The notes: generated from the letters alone by a model not told the origin. DNA of 64,000 bases from Paenibacillus_AR mesotrionivorans (GCF_046098205.1 NZ_JBJURJ010000012.1:124001-188000); one strand, 5' to 3'; shown: positions 44,533 through 53,637, counted from the first letter of the stretch. Program-made: numbers and translations.

Positions 44533-45429
44533 CTAGTGCTTCTGCCGGTGAGAGGTGCGGTATTCCTTGGGTGTTATGCCCATGTGGAGCTTGAACAGCC
44601 GGTTAAAGTGGCTAACATCGCCGATGCCCGCATCCTGGGCAATATCCACAATCTTGGCTCCGCTCTCCCGCAAAAGCCGCAGGGATGCCCGGATACGAAG
44701 CTCGCTGCGGTATTCCGTGAAGGTCCGTCCGGTAAGCTGCTTGAATTTTCCCGTGAAAACCGTTTGGCTCATGCCACACATCCGGCAGATTTGCTCCAGA
44801 TGAAGAGGCTCGGCATAGTGGGTCTCCAGGAAATCACATACCTGGCGGATAGCCTTGTTTTCATCGGAATGAAACCCCGTTTCCACAGCAGCAGTCGTTT
44901 GACCGTAGCAGCGGCTTACATATACCAACAGCTCCGCAAGCAGCCCTTGGATGGCAATCCGGTAGCCCAAGGGTTTCTTGCTGTATTCCTCCACCAGCCT
45001 GTCCAGCCGCTCCTTCACCGCCTGCTCCTCCCCCAAGGACAGCTTCAGATGGGCATGAAATTCCGTCTCCCTGCGGAAAAAGGGCTCCACATAGAAGAAG
45101 TGGAGAAAGGGGGTCATTTCCGCCAGGGCTTCCAGATGAGGAGCGAGGAAGGCGGGTATAAACAGCACGTTGACGATTTCCAGAGGCGCATCCCCCCGGA
45201 CCCGGTAATCATGCTCCACTCCCGGCGGGATAATAAACACATCCCCTCTGGAGATGGGATAGGCTTGACCGGAAAACACATGCTCGCCATGTCCCTGCGC
45301 CACAAACACCAGCTCAACAAATTCATGGCTGTGGGGAGTAGCGGGGCGTGTGGGCAGCGTGGGGTAAGGAAAGGCGGCGAAAGGGAAGTCGGGACCCTCC
45401 AGAAACACATTCTTCTCATAACGAACCAC
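44533..45429 (-). CDS. AraC-family transcriptional regulator with N-terminal cupin
   Basis: 298 residues. Cupin_2-like ligand-binding domain (~25-100; HSHEFVELVFVAQGHGEHVFSG, GDVFIIPPGVEHDYR), then AraC/XylS double HTH (~195-292; LHLEQICRMCGMSQTVFTGKFKQLTGRTFTEYRSELR, FNRLFKLHMGITPKEYR). A soluble sugar-responsive activator. Divergent from the rhamnosidase-like gene, which it probably controls; RhaR/RhaS-type regulators share this fold. GTG 45429 behind AGGAGG. Confidence 0.9.
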   Translation of the reverse strand: MVRYEKNVFLEGPDFPFAAFPYPTLPTRPATPHSHEFVELVFVAQGHGEHVFSGQAYPISRGDVFIIPPGVEHDYRVRGDAPLEIVNVLFIPAFLAPHLEALAEMTPFLHFFYVEPFFRRETEFHAHLKLSLGEEQAVKERLDRLVEEYSKKPLGYRIAIQGLLAELLVYVSRCYGQTTAAVETGFHSDENKAIRQVCDFLETHYAEPLHLEQICRMCGMSQTVFTGKFKQLTGRTFTEYRSELRIRASLRLLRESGAKIVDIAQDAGIGDVSHFNRLFKLHMGITPKEYRTSHRQKH

Positions 45430-45579
45430 CGGCTCGAGCCTCCTGCAGAGCTTTTTTTACCATTCTAGCCCCCGGGGAGAAGAAACGTCAATTTCCCCGC
45501 ATCTTCCGTCCATTAAGCCGGGAATGGTGGTGCGGGACAGAGTATCCTATAGAGGAAAAAGACTGGGGAGGTATGATCC

Positions 45580-47802
45580 GTGAATGGGGAAACGAATTGG
45601 ATCAGTGATTGGGATGCGGGATGGACTGCAAAATGGATTGCGGACCGGTGTTTTACGGAGCTGGAGCCGTTGTACCTGTACCACAGGGAGCTGGAACGGC
45701 CGGAGCATACACCGCCTGATCCGGAGTTAGCCAACCGGCATATGCTGGTGCGCAAGAGCTTACGGCTGGAGGAGCTGCCTGTAGAAGCCCGGCTGCGGAT
45801 TACGGCGGATGATTATTACAAGCTTTATATAAATGGGCGTTATGTCGGTCAAGGTCCGGCACAGGGGTATGCCCATCATTATTACTACAACGGCTATGAC
45901 GTAAGCGCGTTTTTGCAGCCGGGGGAGAATATCATTGCGGTGCATGTCTATTACCATGGACTGATCTGCCGCTCATACAGCAGCGGAGATAACCGCCAGG
46001 GGCTGATTGCCGAGCTGTGGGGGGACGGAAAACTGCTGGCTGCCACGGATGAGAGTTGGCGGTATACACAAGCGGAGGAATATGGTGAAGCGGGTATCAT
46101 CGGATACAACACCCAATTTTTGGAAAATATTGATCTGCGTAAACGGGAGAAGGACTGGTTATCCACAGGCTTCGACGACTCCCCCTGGCAGAACGCCTGG
46201 GTTCACCCGGGGCATGGGCATACGCTGGTTCCGCAGCCCACACCGCACTTGTCTGTATACACGCAGCCTCCGGCCGACATCCGGGAGGTAGAGGATGGAA
46301 TATTTCTGGATTTCGGCATCGAGCTGACTGGCCAGGTGAGGGTCTGCGTCTCCGGGCAGGCGGGAGAAAAGGTGGAGATCCGGTATGGGGAGGAGCTGGA
46401 CGGGCATGGCAGGGTCCGCTATAACATGCGGAGCAACTGCGTGTACAGGGACACTTGGATTTTATCAGGAGAGCTGGAGGAACTGGAGGCCTACGACTAT
46501 AAGGCCTTCCGTTACGCCGAAATTCTGTCCGGCCCCCAGGTGAAGCTGACTGTCCCCTCCATTGCAGCAGTGGTGCGGCATTATCCCTATCGGGAGGAGG
46601 CCTGCAGATTTGAATCCTCCGATCCACGGCTGAACGCCATCTGGTCCATCTGCGCCAACGGAGTCCGCTATGGAACCCAGGAGAATTATGTAGACTGTCC
46701 CTCCCGGGAAAAAGGGCAGTATCTGGGTGACAACACCATTATCACCCACGCTCATGCCTATTTAACGGGAGACCTGCGGATGTTCCGGAAAGCGTTGGAG
46801 GATTTCACCCTTCTGGCAGGGGAGCTCTGCCCTGGACTGCTGGCTGTAGCACCCGGCCATTACATGCAGGAAATTGCCGACTACTCCCTGCAATGGCCCA
46901 TACAGCTCCTGCGTTATTACAAAATGAGCGGGGACCGGGAGTTGCTACAGGCCAAACATCCGGTGGCGGAGGGGATTATAGGGTACTTCGCGCAGTACCT
47001 GGGGGAGGACGGTTTGCTTCATTCCGTCAACGGCAAGTGGAATCTGGTGGATTGGCCGGAGAATCTCCGGGACGGGTATGATTTTCATTTGGTGAACGGC
47101 CATGCTGACGGGTGTCATAATGTAATCAACAGCTTCTATTACGGTGCTCTTGTGGCCTTGGTTGAAATTCGCCAGGCTTTAGGGCTCCCGGCAGCGGATG
47201 AGGGGTTGGATGCATTCCGCCAGGCCTTCCAGAAGCGCTTCTACCGTCCGGACAAAAATCTGTTCGCGGATGCCAGCGAATCGGAACATTGCTCGCTGCA
47301 CGCCAATGCGCTGCCGCTGCTCTTCGGGCTGGCGCCTGAGGAGGTAAAGGCGTCGATTGTATCGCTGATCCGCCGGAAACGGCTCAGCTGCGGCGTATAT
47401 ATGGCTTATTTTGTTTTGCAGGCGTTGGCTGAGGCGGAGGAATATGACCTGTTATATGAACTGATCGTATCGGATGATCTCCATTCCTGGAACACGATGC
47501 TGGAGGAGGGGGCAACCACCTGCTTTGAAGCCTGGTCCAAGGAACTGAAGTGGAATACCAGTCTCTGCCACCCCTGGGCCAGCGCGCCGGTGCCGCTTTT
47601 TATTGAAGCCATCGCCGGACTGCGGCCGCTTGCACCCGGGTGGGACACCATCGCTTTTGAACCGCATATTCCAGATTCGCTGGATTGGTTCCGCCTGTCC
47701 GTTCCCATTCCCGGCGGAGAGATTGGTCTGGAGTATGGCGGAGGGACTGTCCGGCTGTCTGTACCCGACCATTGCACCGTCATCCGCCCGGGGCAAATTT
47801 GA
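45580..47802 (+). CDS. Alpha-L-rhamnosidase-like glycoside hydrolase, GH78
   Basis: 740 residues, no signal peptide. N-terminal beta domains (~55-330, including YKLYINGRYVGQGP) precede an (alpha/alpha)6 catalytic barrel and a short C-terminal beta domain (APGWDTIAFEPHI). The motif D372-C-P-S-R-E377 ... D384 reproduces the Asp/Glu/Asp spacing of the GH78 active site (D567, E572, D579 in Bacillus sp. GL1 RhaB). EEGATTCFEAWSKELKWNTSLCHPWASAPV is the conserved late segment with the base Glu. It would cleave terminal rhamnose from imported oligosaccharides. GTG 45580 behind GGGGAGG. Confidence 0.88.
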   Translation: MNGETNWISDWDAGWTAKWIADRCFTELEPLYLYHRELERPEHTPPDPELANRHMLVRKSLRLEELPVEARLRITADDYYKLYINGRYVGQGPAQGYAHHYYYNGYDVSAFLQPGENIIAVHVYYHGLICRSYSSGDNRQGLIAELWGDGKLLAATDESWRYTQAEEYGEAGIIGYNTQFLENIDLRKREKDWLSTGFDDSPWQNAWVHPGHGHTLVPQPTPHLSVYTQPPADIREVEDGIFLDFGIELTGQVRVCVSGQAGEKVEIRYGEELDGHGRVRYNMRSNCVYRDTWILSGELEELEAYDYKAFRYAEILSGPQVKLTVPSIAAVVRHYPYREEACRFESSDPRLNAIWSICANGVRYGTQENYVDCPSREKGQYLGDNTIITHAHAYLTGDLRMFRKALEDFTLLAGELCPGLLAVAPGHYMQEIADYSLQWPIQLLRYYKMSGDRELLQAKHPVAEGIIGYFAQYLGEDGLLHSVNGKWNLVDWPENLRDGYDFHLVNGHADGCHNVINSFYYGALVALVEIRQALGLPAADEGLDAFRQAFQKRFYRPDKNLFADASESEHCSLHANALPLLFGLAPEEVKASIVSLIRRKRLSCGVYMAYFVLQALAEAEEYDLLYELIVSDDLHSWNTMLEEGATTCFEAWSKELKWNTSLCHPWASAPVPLFIEAIAGLRPLAPGWDTIAFEPHIPDSLDWFRLSVPIPGGEIGLEYGGGTVRLSVPDHCTVIRPGQI

Positions 47803-47924
47803 ACCACCCTGACATACGCTGATACAAGCCGCCGTTTATCCGAATACAATAGGGTATCTTGCGAATCCGTGCTTCCTACGGAGGCCTACCGACAGATATC
47901 CCAGCATTGAGAGGATGTGATGGC

Positions 47925-48743
47925 ATGAGGATTGATATCGGCTGCGGCAAACGGCCCCACCAGAACTGTGTCGGCTTGGACCGCATTCCCGGCGAGGGTG
48001 TGGCGATGGTGCATGATTTTGACTATCCCATTCCTATAGCGGATAACAGCGTTGACTTTATCATGGCATCCAACAGCTTGCAATACGCTGCCGATCTCCC
48101 GAAGGTGATGAAGGAGCTTTACCGGATTTGCCGTCATAAGGCTGTGGTGTGTATTGTGGCGCCGTATGCCCATTCTACCTCCCATATGGCTAATCCCCGC
48201 TTCCGGCAATCCTTCAACGAGCACTCTCCGCGTTATTGGACCCGGCACCGGTCCTTCCCCGGGAACCTGGAGGAGTATTATCTCACACGGACCGATACCT
48301 GGTCTCTCCTGGTGGATGAGGACCCGGCGGAGGCAGGCGAGCCGGATTTCCGTCTGCTTAAGCTGGAGCTGTTCTACTACCCGCCGTATCAGGGCTGCTA
48401 CGATCCGCTGGAGCTGACCATTCTAAGACAGTCCCAGCTGAATGTGGCTGATCAGATTATGTATCATCTTGTTGCGATTAAGGCTCCCGTGGAGGAGCAT
48501 GAGCTGGAATGGATGCGCATATCAGAGCAGCTGGAGGAGCCGGAGACCATTACCCAAACCCGGTCCCTTTCGCGGATGCTGATCAAGGCGGAGGAGGAGC
48601 CGCCCTTCTGCATGGATTCCTTCGAACCCGTGATCATGGAGCAGAAACGGCAAAAAGCCCCGCGGACCTCCAACCTCCGCAGAACCGTCAGGAAAAAGAA
48701 TGCCGCAGCCAAGAAACGCCGGAAGATTATGCGCAAGCCGTAA
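47925..48743 (+). CDS. Class I SAM-dependent methyltransferase-like protein
   Basis: 272 residues. N-terminal MRIDIGCGKRPHQNCVGLDRIPG is a motif I/II SAM-binding pattern and FDYPIPIADNSVDFIMASNSLQYA is motif IV-like, in the Methyltransf_11 style; the C-terminus is very basic (NLRRTVRKKNAAAKKRRKIMRKP). The substrate cannot be inferred; the basic tail could contact nucleic acid. ATG 47925 behind GAGAGG; an in-frame ATG at 47859 has no good site. Confidence 0.75.
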   Translation: MRIDIGCGKRPHQNCVGLDRIPGEGVAMVHDFDYPIPIADNSVDFIMASNSLQYAADLPKVMKELYRICRHKAVVCIVAPYAHSTSHMANPRFRQSFNEHSPRYWTRHRSFPGNLEEYYLTRTDTWSLLVDEDPAEAGEPDFRLLKLELFYYPPYQGCYDPLELTILRQSQLNVADQIMYHLVAIKAPVEEHELEWMRISEQLEEPETITQTRSLSRMLIKAEEEPPFCMDSFEPVIMEQKRQKAPRTSNLRRTVRKKNAAAKKRRKIMRKP

Positions 48744-48954
48744 GGACTGCGGAGCGGGAGCCGGAGGCCAGAGCCGAAGCGGTGCAGCAGCGTCAGGACT
48801 ATACTGGGCGGGAGAATCCCAGACCGTGGGGCGGTCGTCCAGTCGAAGTCTCCAGCCGAGTCTCCAGTCGAGGTTTCCAGTTGAGTTGTCCGGCATGGCC
48901 AAGTGGTGCGTATGGTGCCGCCGTCCGTCCCTGTCTTGGCATCCGTCAGATTTT

Positions 48955-49137
48955 TAACGGAAGTGAACGCCCTTATTTGCCCCGAATGAGGGCTGCGGAA
49001 ATTGTAACGGAAGCAGGAGACCTTATTTCCTCAAATCCGGGTCCCACGGAGGCTATAGGGGCCCAATAGCGGCTGTGGCCGCCGTTAGAATTTCCAAAGT
49101 AACCTAAAACCGGAAATAGCGTCTCTGGCTGCCGTTA
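48955..49137. repeat. Quadripartite intergenic repeat, element D (183 bp)
   Basis: Forward TAACGG at 48955 and 49005; inverted CCGTTA ending at 49087 and 49137. Spacing is 50/83/50 bp, exactly that of elements A and B. Bodies resemble AGAGACGCTATTT. Copies 2 and 4 (GAGACNNTATTTCC) and copies 1 and 3 match best here, unlike the nesting in B. It lies between convergent genes. Confidence 0.85.
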
Positions 49138-49225
49138 GAATCCCTGGTGACCTGGCGGCACCCGGCGCCAGCAACGAAAATCCCGGGCACGTGTGCCGAA
49201 GGCGTTTTCGTATAAATGATGAAAT

Positions 49226-49272
49226 GTTGAAGAGAGCCCCGAAACCAGCTCAGCCGGTTTCGGGGCTTTTCC
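49226..49272 (-). terminator. Terminator of the DUF441 gene
   Basis: Strong stem AGCCCCGAAACC / GGTTTCGGGGCT between convergent genes. T runs are short on both sides. Confidence 0.65.
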
Positions 49273-49275
49273 AGG

Positions 49276-49731
49276 CTACTTGAAGAAAAACTGCCCCAGC
49301 TTCAATAAAAACGCAGTTATCCCCGCCGCCATCAGAGGGCCGACGGGCACTCCCCGCAGGAAGATAATCCCCATGATGGAGCCGATGACCAAACCCACAA
49401 TCAGCTGGGGGTCAAACTTCAGCAGATCCAGTCCTTTGCCGTTCATCCAGGTGGCCAGCGCGCCGCCAACCAGCGCAATGATCCCCGGCCAGGAGGTAAA
49501 CACCGCCGTCACATCCTTGACGGAGATCCGCTCACTCGCAAACGGGACCAGCACGCCCATGGTGAGAAACAATAACCCAAGCTCCAAGCCGCGGCGTTCG
49601 ATCGTAGGCAGATACCGCTCCAGATGAATCAGCTTCACCACCAGAAGGATGCAGGCAGCTGTGGTAATAATGTTGGAACGGCCCACCATGCCGATGACGA
49701 TTAAGGCCAGAAGCAGCAGATTGCCATTCAT
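49276..49731 (-). CDS. DUF441 family membrane protein
   Basis: 151 residues, four membrane segments; LGLLFLTMGVLVPFASERI and GLVIGSIMGIIFLRGVPVGPLMAAGITAFLL match the DUF441 (YeaL/YtwI-type) family. Function unknown. SD AAGGGGAAT precedes ATG 49731. Confidence 0.9.
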   Translation of the reverse strand: MNGNLLLLALIVIGMVGRSNIITTAACILLVVKLIHLERYLPTIERRGLELGLLFLTMGVLVPFASERISVKDVTAVFTSWPGIIALVGGALATWMNGKGLDLLKFDPQLIVGLVIGSIMGIIFLRGVPVGPLMAAGITAFLLKLGQFFFK

Positions 49732-49806
49732 TCGGGTATTCCCCTTGTCCTAGGATTCTCGTTGGTTGATTGTATGCTGTCTCTGAGAAGTTAGAACAAG
49801 CAGCTA

Positions 49807-50565
49807 TCATATTGACCGGCTGGGTTCACCCTCTGTCCCGGTTAGAGGAACCAGGAGGCCGTTTTGCCAAACCGGCACCAGATTATAGCGGTTGGTCCTT
49901 CCGCAGAATTCCAGATCACGGGCAAACCCCATACCGGTAAGGCGTTTGCCATTGGTGCACCCGGCTAACACCTCCGCCAGCCGGTTCTTGGCCTGTCTCC
50001 AGCTGCCCAGCATGGCTTCGGTCAGATCGCTCAGGACAAGGTCTTGTCCGGTCAATTGCAGCAGCTCCTCCGCCACCAGCCCGGCGCATAAGCCATCCTC
50101 CAGGGAAAACCGGTTATGGGTTCCGGAGCAAACCAAGGTGACATCCCGGTTCATACCAAAGAGAGCACGGGCGGCGGCTGATGCGTTAAGCAGTGATCCG
50201 GCCATCACGGTGTGGGCCTTCCCCAAGGCGGAATGCATAGCCCGGGTGCCGTTGGTGGTAGTGAGAATAATCCGCTTGCCCGCCAGATCGGCTGCCAGGT
50301 AATCCATGGGGGAGTTTCCTAACTGGAAGCCGGCAGGGCGTTTTCCTTTGCGCTCACCGGCCAGGATATCATCGCCGCCGGCAGCCGCTTTTGCCTCTTC
50401 CAGAGTCAGAACCGGCAAAAAACCGGCACAGCCGCAGGCTAACCCTGTGATGATGCAGCTTGTTGCCCGGAACACATCAATAATAAGAACCGATTTGCCG
50501 CTGAAATCCGTTTCCGCCGCTTCTCCAGCGTGAGCCAATGTTTCGATCCGCATGGTGCCTCTCAT
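49807..50565 (-). CDS. comB: 2-phosphosulfolactate phosphatase ComB
   Basis: 252 residues of the ComB family: VLIIDVFRATSCIITGL, AGERKGKRPAGFQLGNSP, ILTTTNGTRAM and VCSGTHNRFSLEDGLCAG. Hydrolyses 2-phosphosulfolactate to sulfolactate. ATG 50565 overlaps the comA stop (ATGA), so the two are translationally coupled. An ATG four codons later is also usable. B. subtilis YitC is the counterpart. Confidence 0.92.
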   Translation of the reverse strand: MRGTMRIETLAHAGEAAETDFSGKSVLIIDVFRATSCIITGLACGCAGFLPVLTLEEAKAAAGGDDILAGERKGKRPAGFQLGNSPMDYLAADLAGKRIILTTTNGTRAMHSALGKAHTVMAGSLLNASAAARALFGMNRDVTLVCSGTHNRFSLEDGLCAGLVAEELLQLTGQDLVLSDLTEAMLGSWRQAKNRLAEVLAGCTNGKRLTGMGFARDLEFCGRTNRYNLVPVWQNGLLVPLTGTEGEPSRSI

Positions 50566-51362
50566 TTTCCCCGCAGGAAGAAGCTGTCGGACCGCAGCCC
50601 CCGCCTCAGCGCTTCCAGGGAAATCACGTCCTGGGGAGCGATATTCCCCAAATTCACTTCCGGTCCCAAAAGCTCCATCAGCCGCACCTGCTGGTTTTTC
50701 TGCGGTGCCTCCCACAAGAGCAGATGCGGGCTGGGTATTCCCTCCAGCACCGCCTGCACCTCGTCGTCCCGGCATTGGCCCGACTCGTCGAAGATCCCCA
50801 CACCCACGCCCGATTCCCGGGCCTCCACCGTCACCAGCTCCGCACCGGCCTCCAGATCGGACAAAACCGTCTCAATCAGTTCATCGGTTTCAATCCGCGA
50901 GCCCCAGCATTTTTTTCCATATTCCGTGTACACCGAAAGACCCAGGCGGCAGCCCTCCCGGATCAGCCTGGTGCGGAGTGCGCGGTCCAATTGGATGGTT
51001 CCGTCGGAAACCTCTACTGCCGTAAAGCCCAAACCGGCGATTTGCTCCATAAAACGATCCTCCAGCCCGGCTGCAACCGCTGCTTCCAGGAAGGTTCCGC
51101 CGGGCATCACGGGAACGCCGGACAGTGCCGCTAGACGTATTTTTTTGGCCAAAACCTCCTCCGGATACAGGGCGGCGGTACCGAAGCCCAGCTTGATCAG
51201 ATCGATATGCGCCTCCGCCGTTTCCAGCAGGTCGGCGAAGGCATGGGAGCCCAGGCCCTTGTCGATGACCATGGTAATCCCGCTGGTCCGGGGTTTGCTC
51301 TGGCGTTTGCCGGCGGGATTCACCAGCTCCTGTTGCCAGAACGGTTGAGATGTGACTTCCAT
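50562..51362 (-). CDS. comA: Phosphosulfolactate synthase ComA
   Basis: 266 residues, TIM barrel of the ComA family: SGITMVIDKGLG, IDLIKLGFGTAALYP, PGGTFLEAA, VEVSDGTIQL, VTVEARESG. Adds sulfite to phosphoenolpyruvate to give 2-phosphosulfolactate. In methanogens this begins coenzyme M synthesis; in Bacillus spores the pathway (YitD/YitC) yields 3-sulfolactate. Its location beside spoIIIA genes fits the spore role. ATG 51362 behind TAAGGAG; a sigma-E-like promoter lies upstream. Confidence 0.93.
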   Translation of the reverse strand: MEVTSQPFWQQELVNPAGKRQSKPRTSGITMVIDKGLGSHAFADLLETAEAHIDLIKLGFGTAALYPEEVLAKKIRLAALSGVPVMPGGTFLEAAVAAGLEDRFMEQIAGLGFTAVEVSDGTIQLDRALRTRLIREGCRLGLSVYTEYGKKCWGSRIETDELIETVLSDLEAGAELVTVEARESGVGVGIFDESGQCRDDEVQAVLEGIPSPHLLLWEAPQKNQQVRLMELLGPEVNLGNIAPQDVISLEALRRGLRSDSFFLRGK

Positions 51363-51384
51363 TGATGACAGCTCCTTAGCAAAC

Positions 51385-51411
51385 AGTGTAGGCATATAGA
51401 GCATCATATGC
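51385..51411 (-). promoter_or_regulatory. Sigma-E-like promoter of comA-comB
   Basis: On the minus strand, GCATATG (51405-51411), 12 bases, then CCTACACT (51385-51392). The latter matches the sigma-E -10 CATACAMT at 7 of 8 positions and the former resembles the -35 KMATATT. The spacing is at the short end. Confidence 0.45.
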
Positions 51412-51561
51412 GGCGGCAGAAGGGGAGTGCGAAAATTGGCATGGCCCCGGTTATTTCACAGTCGAGAACTGCATAAGGTTAAGAGAAGCCGGCCTTGTCC
51501 TTTGAAGACTCTCACAATCTAGCAATGGCTGCGGCAATCGTACGAGGAGGGATTACAAAAA

Positions 51562-51828
51562 ATGCTGGATAAATTTGTGATGGGTATGGCGGGCCTGCGG
51601 GTGCTCTCCGGCAGCATCGAGCTCATTGCCGCCGTGCTGATGCTCCGGTTTATGCAGGTGGAAAAAGCGCTTCTGATCAACTCCGGCCTGGCTGTGGTAG
51701 GCCCTTTGATCCTTCTGGCCACCACCACCATCGGTCTGGTGGGAATGGCAGACAAGCTCTCCTTCGGCAAGCTGTTCTGGATTTTGCTAGGGGTGTCCTG
51801 CATCTTTTTCGGCATTCTAAAAAAGTAA
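51562..51828 (+). CDS. yqhV: YqhV family small membrane protein
   Basis: 88 residues with three hydrophobic segments (LRVLSGSIELIAAVLMLRF, LAVVGPLILLATTTIGLVG, FWILLGVSCIFFGIL). Matches YqhV, which in B. subtilis directly precedes spoIIIAA. Function unknown. SD GAGGAGGGATT precedes ATG. Confidence 0.88.
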   Translation: MLDKFVMGMAGLRVLSGSIELIAAVLMLRFMQVEKALLINSGLAVVGPLILLATTTIGLVGMADKLSFGKLFWILLGVSCIFFGILKK

Positions 51829-51843
51829 CGGGGAGTCATATTT

Positions 51844-52878
51844 ATGAGGGTCAAGCATATAGATGTGATAGACAACAAGATTGTCCAACCTTCCGAGGCG
51901 CCACAGAGGCTGTTTGCCGAGTCGGTGCTGCCGCTATTGCCCGCAGGACTCTCCCAGGCGGCGGCGGGGCTGCCCGGCAGCGTACAAGCCCGGATCGAGG
52001 AGATCCGCATCCGGGAGGGAAGGCCGCTGGAGGTCATCTACGGCGGCCAGTACGGATTTGTCAGCCCGGACGGCTCTGTCGGCCGGGAGCCGGGGGTGGC
52101 GCACACGGTCAGCCGTGAGGATTGCGCCCAGCTTCTGGAGCGACTGACCCGCCATTCCCTGTACTCCTTTGAGGAAGAGCTCAAACGGGGCTTCATTACC
52201 GTGGAGGGCGGACACCGGGTTGGGCTGGCAGGCCGAACGGTGCTGGAGGACGGCCGGGTGCGGATGATCCGGGATGTTAGCGGCTTTAACATCCGGATCG
52301 CCCGGGAGGTGCCGGGCTGCGGACGGGCTGTGCTGCCCTCCATTCTGGATGCGGGAGGGCGGACGGTCCACCATACACTGGTGATCTCGCCACCCGGTCA
52401 TGGCAAAACCACCATGATCCGCGATCTGGCCCGGCTCATCAGCGAGGGAGAGTGGCCGGATTCGGGCTATGGAGGCGGGCGGAAGGTAGGCGTCGTAGAC
52501 GAACGTTCAGAGATCGCAGCCTGTGTCCGGGGAGTGCCCCGCTTCAGACTGGGACCCCGGACGGATGTGCTGGACGGCTGCCCGAAGGCGGAGGGCATGA
52601 TGATGCTGATCCGCTCCATGTCCCCGGATGTGCTGGTGGTGGATGAAATCGGCAGACCTGAGGATGCAGTTGCCGTACACGAGGCTGTCCATGCGGGAAT
52701 CCGGGTGATAGCCACCGCCCACGGAGCGGGCCGGGAGGATGTCCTGTCCAGGCCGGTGCTCCGGGAGCTTACCGCCTCGGGCGTGTTCAAAAGGCTGGTT
52801 ATTCTGCAGGGCAGGGGCGCTTCCGTCCGGGTGGAAAGCCTGTCCGGAGCGGGATATCCCCAAGGGGGAGGAATGTAG
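51844..52878 (+). CDS. spoIIIAA: Stage III sporulation protein AA (secretion ATPase-like)
   Basis: 344 residues. AAA/secretion ATPase of the type II/IV family: Walker A SPPGHGKTTMIRD, Walker B DVLVVDEIG, DERSEIA and ATAHG segments. Mother-cell cytoplasmic motor of the SpoIIIA-SpoIIQ feeding-tube complex, which sustains forespore gene expression after engulfment. First gene of a tight eight-gene operon, 15 bp after yqhV. In B. subtilis transcribed by sigma-E. Confidence 0.96.
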   Translation: MRVKHIDVIDNKIVQPSEAPQRLFAESVLPLLPAGLSQAAAGLPGSVQARIEEIRIREGRPLEVIYGGQYGFVSPDGSVGREPGVAHTVSREDCAQLLERLTRHSLYSFEEELKRGFITVEGGHRVGLAGRTVLEDGRVRMIRDVSGFNIRIAREVPGCGRAVLPSILDAGGRTVHHTLVISPPGHGKTTMIRDLARLISEGEWPDSGYGGGRKVGVVDERSEIAACVRGVPRFRLGPRTDVLDGCPKAEGMMMLIRSMSPDVLVVDEIGRPEDAVAVHEAVHAGIRVIATAHGAGREDVLSRPVLRELTASGVFKRLVILQGRGASVRVESLSGAGYPQGGGM

Positions 52879-52880
52879 GC

Positions 52881-53399
52881 ATGCTGAAGCTGGCAGGCGC
52901 CATGTGCGTTATTTTCGCAGGAACCATGCTGGGCTTTTACCAGGCGCTTCAGCTGTCCACCCGGACCCGGCAGATCCGGCAGGTGATGCAGGGGCTCCAG
53001 CGGCTGGAAACGGAGATTACCTACAGCTTTACTCCGCTATCCCAGGCTCTGCGCCAGGTGGCGGACAGTCTCGCTGGTCCCGTGGCGCATCTGTTCCGCC
53101 GGACTGCGGAGGCGCTGGAGGAGAAGGAAACCGCAACTGTGCAGGAAAGCTGGCGGCTGGCGGTGGAGGAGTGCTGGTCCAGGACGGCCATGAAGCGGCC
53201 GGAGCGGGACGCGGTGCTGCAACTGGGGGCGGTGCTCGGCAAAAGCGACAGGTCCGACCAGGCCAAGCATCTGCGGATGACGGTCAGTCTCCTGACGGCG
53301 GAGGAAGCGGAGGCTGCGGAGGAGAACAGACGGTATGGCAAGATGTGGAGAAGCCTGGGGCTGCTGTCCGGCGTCCTGATCGTCATATTGATGTATTAA
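52881..53399 (+). CDS. spoIIIAB: Stage III sporulation protein AB
   Basis: 172 residues. N-terminal membrane segment (KLAGAMCVIFAGTMLGFYQA), helical central domain related to type II secretion GspF proteins (QVMQGLQRLETEITYSFTPLSQAL), C-terminal membrane segment (LLSGVLIVILMY). Starts two bases after spoIIIAA. Confidence 0.95.
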   Translation: MLKLAGAMCVIFAGTMLGFYQALQLSTRTRQIRQVMQGLQRLETEITYSFTPLSQALRQVADSLAGPVAHLFRRTAEALEEKETATVQESWRLAVEECWSRTAMKRPERDAVLQLGAVLGKSDRSDQAKHLRMTVSLLTAEEAEAAEENRRYGKMWRSLGLLSGVLIVILMY

Positions 53400-53433
53400 A
53401 GCTCGGAAGCTTAGCTTGAACGGGAGGCCAGCC

Positions 53434-53637
53434 ATGAATGTGGATGTGAACGCAATCTTTCAAATCGCCGGCATCGGTATTGTCATCGCCATGATCCATA
53501 CGGTGCTGAAGCAGATGGGCAAGGAAGACATGGCGCACTGGGTGACGCTGATCGGCTTCGTGGTGGTTCTGTTTATGGTAGTCGGCATGCTCTCCGAGCT
53601 GTTCCAGGAAATCAAAACCATCTTCCTTTTCCAGTAG
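53434..53637 (+). CDS. spoIIIAC: Stage III sporulation protein AC
   Basis: 67 residues, two membrane segments (IFQIAGIGIVIAMIHTVLKQ, WVTLIGFVVVLFMVVGML). ATG 53434 is preferred over one at 53416 because GGGAGG lies six bases before it and MNVDVNAIFQIAGIG is the family start. Confidence 0.95.
   Translation: MNVDVNAIFQIAGIGIVIAMIHTVLKQMGKEDMAHWVTLIGFVVVLFMVVGMLSELFQEIKTIFLFQ

Larger units (their letters stand above)
48744..49275. other. Intergenic stretch with tandem repeats and element D
   Basis: No credible gene. It contains a short imperfect tandem array of the AGTCGARGTYTCC type (48838-48888), quadripartite element D, and a terminator for the minus-strand gene. Confidence 0.7.
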
